Shown here in pieces: positions 16,739 to 24,984 of a stretch of DNA of 64,000 nt. Both the position numbers and the translations under genes were made by a program. The notes beneath the pieces were generated by a model that had not been told where the DNA came from, did no database searches, and worked only from the letters and a program-made list of their open reading frames with translations. The DNA is from Christensenellaceae bacterium (lineage in GTDB: Bacteria > Bacillota > Clostridia > Christensenellales > Borkfalkiaceae). The DNA is taken from assembly GCA_948890655.1 (NCBI GenBank), contig CAQTYU010000005.1, positions 1 through 64,000 of the forward strand, in the 5' to 3' direction. Within the stretch, counting starts at the first letter, position 1, and every line of letters begins with the position of its first letter.

Positions 16739-19700
16739 AAGCTCCCTCCTTCCGCGCGCACTTCGCCGGCTTCATCATAACGGTTTTTTCCGCCCTCGGC
16801 AAAATCAATCCGCCGCGCGTCCGGCGCAATTATATTAAAGTTAACGCTTATTTCCAAATCAAATTGGTTTTCATATTTAAGCTTATAATTTTTCGCAGGC
16901 TCCGAATTGTTGTTTTTAAGCTTAACCGTCAGTGTGTAAGAACCGACTTCGGTTCCGCCGCCCGTAACTACGAGCTCGAGAACATCGCCTTCGACAATCG
17001 CCGATTTGTTTTTAATTTCAACGGCGGGCGCCTGAGCATATCCGTTATATACCAAATTCGTATTCGAAACAGATATTTCAAGCTGAACGTAATTTATAAA
17101 AAACTCATTCGTTGCGCCCGAAATAATTTCGTAATTATCCGCCGGTCTCGAAGGAATTTTGCTTACAATCTTTGCCGTTGCCGTGAACTGCCCGATATTT
17201 TTGCGGTTAGCGTCGGGCTTGTCGTAAGTACAAACAATTTCAATCTGGTCGCGGGGATAAATCGTGCCGTTTACCGTAGGTACGGGGCTGTGCACCCGTC
17301 CGTTATAAACAAGCGCTCCCGACGTCCATTCAAATGCGATAGGAGCCTTTGTAATCGTATAGTTAAACGGTTCCGAAACCACTTTATAATTCGCATTCGT
17401 CGCTCTCGGCGTAATGGTGTAATCCCCCGCATTTTCACCGCGTCCGTCAAGCACAAGCCCCACGTTGTCGTTGCCTATTCTTCCGTCAATGCTGTGCGTA
17501 GGCGTCATTGTAGTACCCATATACGGCATAACGCTTTGTGTAAACGTTACCGTAATTCCCTTGGGAGTTATAGTATAATATCCGCTTGTGCGCGAACTTT
17601 CCACAACGGAATAATTCTTATTTAAAAGGGTTGCAAAGGCAGTATAACTTCCGCCGGCAACGTCCTTTCCTCCTCCCGTATAGCTTATCGAAGCTTTAAG
17701 CGCCTCAAGCTCGGTAGCGACAGCGCCGTCTATATCGGTCACCTTAGGGTATTGCACGGCGCCGTTATATTCAAACGACGCGGCGTTGTCCCACACAAAG
17801 GAAACGTTTCTGGGAACTATCTTAAATTTCTTCGTTGCCGTAGCCGCCGTAGCCTTGTAGTTTCTGTTGCCGACCACCGCAGTCGCTATATATTCGGGTA
17901 TTCCCGTATATTCGTTGGTATTTCTTTGAAAGCCCGTTCTGCTAAGCCGCAAAGCGTCGCCGTCGATTAAATTATCCGAAGAAAGCACGACAAGCGGAGC
18001 CAGTTCTTCGCCCGTATATCCTATCGTGTCGGTAAGCCAGCTTAACGTTACCTCTCTCTGCGCAATGGTAAAGCGCCTGCTTTTCGTGTTTTCGGTTATA
18101 TAATAATTGCTGTTCGAAGTAACCGCCGTCGCCGTGTAATATTGCGTATTCGTATATGCGTTGGCGTATATACTTGCGCCGTCTATGCTAATCATAGTAT
18201 CGTCCGAACCGAACCCGCCCGAAACGGTGTATTCGGGAGCGTGCAAAGTCTTGTCGTAAACAAATTCCGAAGTCCCCGTCCAGGTTATATCCAGCGGAGC
18301 TTTGTTAATAACTTTTTGCACACTTTCGGTACTGCTTACAATATAATAATTATCCGCCGCCGCAACGTTATTTAACCTTCCCCCTACGGTGTAAGCACCC
18401 GCGTTTTTGAAGGTTGCACTACTTGTACCTATATTCACGGGAAAGCTGTTCTGACTGTAAATGTGAACGCTTACGCCGTCATCGTCGAGCAAGCCCGAAC
18501 CTGTCTGCCGTGCTCTTACTTCAAACGAAATACTATGCTCCGCGCCGTTATAGGTTACCGCTTCGGTACCCGTCCAGTCAAGGTACACGGGGCGCTTTGT
18601 AATTTCAACTGTAAGCGAAGCTTTCGCCTGTGAAGTAAGCGAAGTGTTATCGCCCGAAGCCGTAACAGTCAGGTTAAAATCCCCGCCGTCGTTAAGCCCG
18701 ACGCGCGGTATTTTAAAGCTTTGCGAAGAAGTTGTATAAGCTCCGCTCCACGCGTAAGCAACATTCATTCCGTCCACCGGCGCAGTCGCCGCCGCTTTAA
18801 TTTCAAGGTCCTCGCCGTAAACTATTTTGCCGCCCGCCGCATTACTGGTTGCAGAAGTAATGGTTGGCGCGTTCAAATCCCACACGGGATAAATGTACAC
18901 CGTGTTCGAAGTCAGGCTGCTAACGGAGCCGGAAACAGAATTTTCAAAGCCGCGGTAGGGCTGACCGTTCTCCGTAGCGGTTAAGCCGTAATTATAGCTC
19001 AAAGTAAATCCCTGTCGGCTGTCGTTTATTTCGTTTAAAACGCCGTCGAAAGTCGCCGCCGTTGCGTATCTGTAGCCGACAAATTGTCCGCCGGTGTACA
19101 AGGATTTAAAAATTGCGCCGGGTTCGTACTTCGCGTCGTTGTCGTTCTGCACTTTTATGCGGTAAACGTTTTCAAACTCAACCTTTACCTTAACACTGTC
19201 GTTTATTACAGCGCCGTCAAGCACGGTGTTTCCTTCCGCACCCCAGCCGGAAACGACATCGCCTTCAACCTCTTTCGACGGGTCGAAAAACTTAAGTTCC
19301 TTTAAAACCTTTCCGCCGAATCCCGTATAACTTTCGTAAAGCCCGCTTTCATCCGAAGAAGAATTATATTTTATGTATGAATAATTTTCGTAATATGTAA
19401 AAAGTAAGCGGAACTCGTCACCCTTTTTGCCGGTCCATATCGGCAAAACTTTGCCGTTTACCGCGGCGTAACTGTCTTGGTCGTAAGCAAACGCAACGTA
19501 AACCTCGTCCGCGTCCACGTTTGGCACCACGCAGTTAGCCAAATCGTACGCTTTAAAAGTCGTACCTCTGGCAGAATAAAATGCGCCGCGCAAAGTTTCA
19601 ACGTCTTCTTTATCGGCGTGTATATTTATTTCCCCGCCGAAATGAGAAAGCTCCTCCGCGTCCGTAAATTTAACGTCCGCAGACGCCATATGCACGTCCG

Positions 19701-20397
19701 TCACGCCCTCCGCGCAAAAAACCTTATAACTTACCCCGTCCACCTTTTTATCGTTAAACGTTTCGGGAATAACTACTATTTCTCCTCTGCCCTGCATAAC
19801 GCCGGCAACGGAATAGCTGTCCGTAACTTCGTTATAAACGTATTCGAGCGGGCGCACGCCGTAACCGCCCTGACCGAAAAAACCTCCGCCGAACACGTAC
19901 AAACCGTAAAAAACCGCGCATACCGCCGCAAGCGCACAAAACAGCGAAGCCGCAATAATCTTGGCAATCTTATTGCCTTTTATCCTCTTGGACGCGTGCA
20001 CGGCAGTGGCGACAACGCAAATTACCGATAAAAGGTGCGAAGCCGTCCACATCACGGCGGCGGCTGCCGAAAGAGTAACCGTTTCTCCCGTCAGGTTCAC
20101 AACGTTTTCTGCAACCGCAATTGCGCATATAAACACGACAAACGCGCAAAGCTCGCCCACGGAATATTTAAAACGGAAGTTTGTAAAAACCGCACACAGC
20201 AAAAACAGCGCGTCCGCCGCCATTGCAAGCACCGGAAAAATCCAATAGAGCACCGGCACCGCCGACCATATCAGAATTGCCGAAACGCACACGTCCGCAC
20301 ACAGCGCGGCAATAATGCTTATCAGTAAAAACCCTTTGGGGCTTCTTGTTCCCGCCGAAACGACGGGTGAATAATTTTCGTTCTTTCTCTTAAACAT
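16735..20397 (-). CDS. Five-TM membrane protein with seven MBG-like repeats
   Basis: A 1220-residue membrane protein. Residues 19-170 hold five hydrophobic segments with short basic loops, predicting N-in/C-out. Residues 180-330 resemble the start of an LRR_5-like surface domain. From about residue 560 to 1195 there are seven repeats of 75-95 residues with the MBG pattern: a W or F, then V-Y-N-G or similar, later a Y-T or Y-x-V strand and a N-Y-x-I end. MBG-type repeats are found in secreted Gram-positive adhesins. If topology is right, this links the cytosolic machinery to the cell surface. It overlaps the upstream gene by 8 bases and the downstream one by 4, so it is an integral operon member. 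No catalytic domain. Confidence 0.7.
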   Translation of the reverse strand: MFKRKNENYSPVVSAGTRSPKGFLLISIIAALCADVCVSAILIWSAVPVLYWIFPVLAMAADALFLLCAVFTNFRFKYSVGELCAFVVFICAIAVAENVVNLTGETVTLSAAAAVMWTASHLLSVICVVATAVHASKRIKGNKIAKIIAASLFCALAAVCAVFYGLYVFGGGFFGQGGYGVRPLEYVYNEVTDSYSVAGVMQGRGEIVVIPETFNDKKVDGVSYKVFCAEGVTDVHMASADVKFTDAEELSHFGGEINIHADKEDVETLRGAFYSARGTTFKAYDLANCVVPNVDADEVYVAFAYDQDSYAAVNGKVLPIWTGKKGDEFRLLFTYYENYSYIKYNSSSDESGLYESYTGFGGKVLKELKFFDPSKEVEGDVVSGWGAEGNTVLDGAVINDSVKVKVEFENVYRIKVQNDNDAKYEPGAIFKSLYTGGQFVGYRYATAATFDGVLNEINDSRQGFTLSYNYGLTATENGQPYRGFENSVSGSVSSLTSNTVYIYPVWDLNAPTITSATSNAAGGKIVYGEDLEIKAAATAPVDGMNVAYAWSGAYTTSSQSFKIPRVGLNDGGDFNLTVTASGDNTSLTSQAKASLTVEITKRPVYLDWTGTEAVTYNGAEHSISFEVRARQTGSGLLDDDGVSVHIYSQNSFPVNIGTSSATFKNAGAYTVGGRLNNVAAADNYYIVSSTESVQKVINKAPLDITWTGTSEFVYDKTLHAPEYTVSGGFGSDDTMISIDGASIYANAYTNTQYYTATAVTSNSNYYITENTKSRRFTIAQREVTLSWLTDTIGYTGEELAPLVVLSSDNLIDGDALRLSRTGFQRNTNEYTGIPEYIATAVVGNRNYKATAATATKKFKIVPRNVSFVWDNAASFEYNGAVQYPKVTDIDGAVATELEALKASISYTGGGKDVAGGSYTAFATLLNKNYSVVESSRTSGYYTITPKGITVTFTQSVMPYMGTTMTPTHSIDGRIGNDNVGLVLDGRGENAGDYTITPRATNANYKVVSEPFNYTITKAPIAFEWTSGALVYNGRVHSPVPTVNGTIYPRDQIEIVCTYDKPDANRKNIGQFTATAKIVSKIPSRPADNYEIISGATNEFFINYVQLEISVSNTNLVYNGYAQAPAVEIKNKSAIVEGDVLELVVTGGGTEVGSYTLTVKLKNNNSEPAKNYKLKYENQFDLEISVNFNIIAPDARRIDFAEGGKNRYDEAGEVRAEGGSL

Positions 20398-22081
20398 TGC
20401 GTCTGCCTCCGCCGTATCTCTTAAACTTCACGGGTTTGGAAACAAATCCGAATTCCTGCGCGTTAAGTTTATCGAAAACGTACTTGTCGTTGCCCAGAAC
20501 AAACAACAAAACGCCGCCGTCCTCGCGGCAATATTTTTTTGTAAACAGATGGCTGAGCCTTACGCCCAATCCCAGCATTCCGCTATATTTGCGGTAAAGC
20601 TCGCCGCCGGCCTTTGTATAATCATGCGCGCCGCCGCAAAACGAACAAAGCCCCTCTTTCGAAATTTTGCTCTGCGTAAACGGTCTGCCGCAACAAAGGC
20701 AGGTTTCGGTCTTTTCCTTAACAAGCGTCATCCTGTCGGTAGCAAAGTTCAGGTGCGGCGTATATCTGGCGTCGCCCCCCGCAAATATATCCGAATACAC
20801 TATTTCGGGATAACTGCATCCCTTGCACTTTCTTACGGTTTTGTCGCCTTCTTTAACTTCCACCACGCGCGAAGCGCAAACCATACGCGCACAGTTGGGG
20901 TTTCTCATATTCTCGGCGCATCTTACGGTGAACAAATGATTTTTTATTTCGCTGTTCACGATAATTTTGTTCACGTCCTCGTCGCTCACGCCGAAATCCG
21001 GCTCCGCAGGATTAAGATACCGTTTAAGCCCCGCCGTTTTAACGTCCTCGGGGTAAATAATTTCATTACCGTTAACAAGATACTCGGTTTTTCCTCTCTC
21101 AAGGCAATTTAAACATATAAGGCTGACCGTACCGTTAAGCCCTACCACCGCCTTTAAAATTTCTCTCCCCTGCGAAGAAATTACGTAAGCCGATTTCTCC
21201 CACTGCACGTGCGATATTCCCAGCACCTTTATGCGCGAGCACTGCAGTTTTTTTATTTCACCGTGCTCGCCGGTGTTCGCAAGGCTGTCAAGCATATAGC
21301 GGATAACTTCCGTATCCCCGCCTCCGAAACAAACGTATTTTGCATAACGTCCGCTATCGATAACTTTCGCCAGCCCGTCGAAAACTTTCCCCACAAGCCT
21401 GTTGTCAACCAAATCCGACCATCCCGCAGGCTTTGCGCCCTCGTCGTCCGGCACCGAAGCAGACAAAAACGAATCTATTTTTTCAGCTTCTTTAAACGGC
21501 AAAGGAACAAGTTCCCTTGCGCTCTCCGAAAAATACAGTTTACCCAAAACAGGTTTACTCTCGCCGGTACCGCTCGAAATTTCCATTCTCACCGAAATCC
21601 CGTAAATATCTTCCCTTTCCGCACCGTAGCGCACCGGCGCCGAAAACGCTTTTCCTCCCGTAAACACGCGCTCGATAAATTCGGTCTTAAAACGATTTAC
21701 AAGCCTGTCTTCGGCCTCGCGCGAAACCGAGTCGTTCACCTGCCTGAACTCAATAAGCGAATAATGCTTATGATAGTCCGCCGCAACGTCCATAATGAGC
21801 TGTTCCCAGTCCGCATTGCTGCTGTCCGCCGCAATTCCCCTCAGCGGCGCAAACCAGGTGGCTCCGTCTTTTTTAAACGAAGCTTTAATTTCGCCGCTGC
21901 CGTCCGAGCCGTTTACGCCGCGCTCGCAGGGATTGAAAATAAACGTGTTCGCCGCGGTTTCGATTGTGTCGCGCGTTACGCGCTTAATCTGAACCCAGCC
22001 CGAAAGATACCCCTCTTTATAGAGTCTCTGAATACTTTCGAACTCGGTTTTAAATTCGTTTCCGATAACAATATTCGCCAT
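20390..22081 (-). CDS. Cysteine-cluster protein of unknown function
   Basis: A 563-residue soluble protein. Three groups of Cys in the C-terminal half suggest zinc sites: C-L-N-C near residue 325, C-A-R-M-V-C with C-K-G-C near 395-425, and C-L-C-C with C-S-F-C near 465-485. The N-terminal 300 residues show no recognised motif. The gene begins 3 bases after the SNF2-like helicase, and both carry Cys-rich tails, so they may act as partners on nucleic acid. No homologous family was recognised. Confidence 0.6.
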   Translation of the reverse strand: MANIVIGNEFKTEFESIQRLYKEGYLSGWVQIKRVTRDTIETAANTFIFNPCERGVNGSDGSGEIKASFKKDGATWFAPLRGIAADSSNADWEQLIMDVAADYHKHYSLIEFRQVNDSVSREAEDRLVNRFKTEFIERVFTGGKAFSAPVRYGAEREDIYGISVRMEISSGTGESKPVLGKLYFSESARELVPLPFKEAEKIDSFLSASVPDDEGAKPAGWSDLVDNRLVGKVFDGLAKVIDSGRYAKYVCFGGGDTEVIRYMLDSLANTGEHGEIKKLQCSRIKVLGISHVQWEKSAYVISSQGREILKAVVGLNGTVSLICLNCLERGKTEYLVNGNEIIYPEDVKTAGLKRYLNPAEPDFGVSDEDVNKIIVNSEIKNHLFTVRCAENMRNPNCARMVCASRVVEVKEGDKTVRKCKGCSYPEIVYSDIFAGGDARYTPHLNFATDRMTLVKEKTETCLCCGRPFTQSKISKEGLCSFCGGAHDYTKAGGELYRKYSGMLGLGVRLSHLFTKKYCREDGGVLLFVLGNDKYVFDKLNAQEFGFVSKPVKFKRYGGGRRNV

Positions 22082-22084
22082 AAT

Positions 22085-24967
22085 TTAACGCCTCGCCTCT
22101 CCGTCGTCCCCAAGTATATCGCGCACAAAATGCACGTTGTCCGCCTCTCTGCCCAGATTCTCGCAAAAGCTCTCGCCTCCGTCGTGGGCAAACTTCCAGC
22201 TCTCTCTTATAAACGTCGCAAACGTTCTGGCAACAATCGGCTTTAAAAGTCCGCGTCTCTTTCTTGCCCTGCACGCAGGGCATTCCGCCGACCACTTGTC
22301 GTCAAAATCCAGAACGTAAGGCTTGGGCGAGCACTCCGAATATCTGCACGTCGAGCACGCGCTTATTTCGTCGGGACCCACGTCTTTAATCTTGCATTCG
22401 TCGTGGCACTCCTTAATGCGGCACGTCGCGCAGAACATTCCAAGCTCCGCGTCCGAAATATTTTTATTCTCTCTATAAGCCTTCAGCGCCGTACATCCGT
22501 TTGCAAGCGTCTTGTTGTTTTTAAACCAGCCGCAGTTCGAAAGCGAGCAAATCTTACGGCAATAAATGGCCCTGTCGCCATACTCGCCGCTGTTGCACAT
22601 CTTTCCTTTTTCGCCGCCGTCATTGCGCGAAACGCACAAATACCCTTCGTCGCTTACCGAGCGGCTCAAAACAATTCCGCAGTTGTCGCATTTAAAGTCG
22701 TAAACGCTTATCTCGCTCATAAGCGTTCCCTTGCCGTCGGGGCTGTTCAGCCTGCACTGCGGCTTGTCGTCGCAGACGAGCACCGAACCGCGGCTGCCCG
22801 TCTTTTTATACTTTTCCAGCTCCAGTTCATACTCCTGTCTGGGCAAAAGCTTAACTTTTCTGCACTCGCGGCAGCGTATTGCCACCATATTGTCGCTGTT
22901 GCTTCCCGCAAGAATAGTTGCGTCGCCGCTGTTACTCGAAAGCAGCCCTATGCTCGCAAAATATGCAAGCGCAAAGCCCTCAAGCCTGTGCATATCGGCA
23001 AGCGAATAAATTTCAACGTCGTTCTTCTGTCCCAAACGGAATATACGCCCTATTCTCTGGTCCATCGCAAGCGGGTCGGGAGTTACCTGATAGTTTATAA
23101 TAACGTTGCACGCCTGCAAATTTGCACCCTCGGTAAATCCCGCGTCCTTAACCACAAGAATAGCGTCGTCCTTTTTGTTGAACTCCTCAACAATCCTGTT
23201 CTTGCCCGAAGAATTCCCGACAATTATCCTGCTTTTGAATTTCTCCTCGGCGGAAAGCGCTTCGATAAACTCGTCGTAAACCGTTTCGTTTTTGCCCAGC
23301 TCGTAATCGAAGAACACCAGCACCCTTCCCTTGTGTGCCGATAATATCTTTTTTGCGTATTCGTATTTATACCCGAGCTTCTGCGCGCTGTGTTTAACCG
23401 GCACAAGCGCGGTATTTTTCGCCACGTTTTCGGTCATTCCCAAAACGCGGTCCGAATAATATTTTGCGTATCCCTTCTTAGTGAATATTTTATCAACGCC
23501 CTCTTTTTTCGAAAGAACGCCGAGTATCGCGTTAAAAATTTCGGAATAGGCGTAACTGAATTCCATTCCGTTTCTCTTGTTTCTCTTTATGTACTCGCAA
23601 AGCGTGCTTTTTTCACCGTCCGCGTTCACGTACGGCATAAAATCCGCGTCCGTTTTTAAAAAATCAACGGTAAGCGGCTCTTCGTTCAGCCCCGTTATTT
23701 CCACAGACTTAACCGCGGAGGGAACGGGAAAAAAGAATACGTTTTTAACGTTCTTCTCTTTCGAAAGATGATTTGCCTGCCTTATCATAATCGAGCGCAA
23801 CACACCGTTATGGTAAGCCCCCGCCACGCTGTGCATAACTTTCGTACGCAGTTCGAGGTTCTTTCTGTCCTCCAGAAATTCGGTAATCTTCATCGACTGT
23901 TCGTATTCCGACTTCAACGAAAAATCCTTCATTCCGTCAACGCCGAGATAAGCCGCAAGCTCTTTATAGTGCTTGTTGGTAACTTCCTCGTGGGTGACCT
24001 TGCGGATAAATTCGGTTATGTTCGACGAACCGTGGCAAATATTTTCGTAATAGAACTTGTTTTCAGCCTTATATTCCGCCGAACGGCTCTCTTCCTTTTC
24101 CTGTACGAAGTCTTCGGGGTTGCCGCCGCGGCAGCGTATGAAATACCAAAGCCTGAACATATTGGCAAGATTGCCGGAATGCGGAGTCGCGGTTAAAAGC
24201 AGGCAGTAAGTAGCCTCAGCCTCTTTTTTGACTTTCATCATCTCCGATAAAAGTTTCATCGCGTAAGGATACCTGCCGTTCTCCTCGCAAAGATGGTGCG
24301 CCTCGTCAACGACTATTACGTCGATTAAAAGCCCTTCCGAATTTTTCCACTCCGCAAAAACTTCCACGTCCACGATAATCGGTCTGTTCGGGCGGAAAAA
24401 CCTTCCGTCGCGCGTCGTACCCACTTCGCCCAGAACCTGCGCAAACGTGGGATTCTTCGCCTTTCCGTCCTCGTTTTCGTTATTTCTAACCTGATACAAA
24501 ACGCCCTTACCGAGCCCGAACCTCTCTTCAAGCACTTCCACCCAGTTATCGAAAACCTGATTGGGCGCCACAACCAAAAGCGATTTAACCTTGTTTCTTA
24601 CGGCAAGCTCCGAAAGTATCACGCCCGCCTCGAACGTTTTACCGCTTCCCACAACGTCGGCAAGAAGTCCGAACCCGCGCAAATCGCGCAAAAACTGCAG
24701 CGCCGCGCTCTTCTGGTGCTCGAAAATAACGTCTCCTCCCGCGTGGTCAACCGACTTTGGAATTCCGTAAACGCTTCTCGCCGCTTTTTCATATTTATCC
24801 GCGCCTATTTTCAACTCGCCGAAATCGTCGTACCTGTCAAGCGCCTCAACCGTATTCTGCATTTCGGCAACTCCGCGCGTATACTGGCGCCTGCCTTGCA
24901 GATTACTGCTCTGCGATTGCGCGTCAAACGCCGACCCGTCTATTTCTATCTCGAATTTCTCGTCCAT
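22085..24967 (-). CDS. SNF2/RapA-type SF2 helicase with cysteine-rich tail
   Basis: A 960-residue SF2 ATPase. Residues 80-300 contain the first RecA domain: Walker A L-A-D-V-V-G-S-G-K-T near 106, V-V-D-E-A-H-H near 221 (DEAH box), and L-L-L-T-A-T-P-H-S-G. A second RecA domain has F-F-D-Y-E-L-G, N-V-I-I-N-Y, and D-Q-R-I-G-R-I-F-R-L-G-Q near 639 (motif VI). The last 270 residues hold about twenty Cys, many in C-x-x-C pairs, likely several zinc knuckles. SNF2-type enzymes translocate along duplex DNA and are frequent in bacterial defence systems. It starts 17 bases after the Hsp70-like gene, so the two are probably co-translated. Confidence 0.85.
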   Translation of the reverse strand: MDEKFEIEIDGSAFDAQSQSSNLQGRRQYTRGVAEMQNTVEALDRYDDFGELKIGADKYEKAARSVYGIPKSVDHAGGDVIFEHQKSAALQFLRDLRGFGLLADVVGSGKTFEAGVILSELAVRNKVKSLLVVAPNQVFDNWVEVLEERFGLGKGVLYQVRNNENEDGKAKNPTFAQVLGEVGTTRDGRFFRPNRPIIVDVEVFAEWKNSEGLLIDVIVVDEAHHLCEENGRYPYAMKLLSEMMKVKKEAEATYCLLLTATPHSGNLANMFRLWYFIRCRGGNPEDFVQEKEESRSAEYKAENKFYYENICHGSSNITEFIRKVTHEEVTNKHYKELAAYLGVDGMKDFSLKSEYEQSMKITEFLEDRKNLELRTKVMHSVAGAYHNGVLRSIMIRQANHLSKEKNVKNVFFFPVPSAVKSVEITGLNEEPLTVDFLKTDADFMPYVNADGEKSTLCEYIKRNKRNGMEFSYAYSEIFNAILGVLSKKEGVDKIFTKKGYAKYYSDRVLGMTENVAKNTALVPVKHSAQKLGYKYEYAKKILSAHKGRVLVFFDYELGKNETVYDEFIEALSAEEKFKSRIIVGNSSGKNRIVEEFNKKDDAILVVKDAGFTEGANLQACNVIINYQVTPDPLAMDQRIGRIFRLGQKNDVEIYSLADMHRLEGFALAYFASIGLLSSNSGDATILAGSNSDNMVAIRCRECRKVKLLPRQEYELELEKYKKTGSRGSVLVCDDKPQCRLNSPDGKGTLMSEISVYDFKCDNCGIVLSRSVSDEGYLCVSRNDGGEKGKMCNSGEYGDRAIYCRKICSLSNCGWFKNNKTLANGCTALKAYRENKNISDAELGMFCATCRIKECHDECKIKDVGPDEISACSTCRYSECSPKPYVLDFDDKWSAECPACRARKRRGLLKPIVARTFATFIRESWKFAHDGGESFCENLGREADNVHFVRDILGDDGEARR

Positions 24968-24984
24968 ATTTTCTCCTTATCCCG

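Noticed and set aside
20549..22246. Long plus-strand ORFs opposite the large operon (for example 345 codons at 21209-22246 and 355 codons at 25666-26733).
   Set aside because: They are antisense shadows. GC-rich codons on the minus strand suppress stop codons on the plus strand; the translations are rich in Arg, His and Val with no domain pattern.
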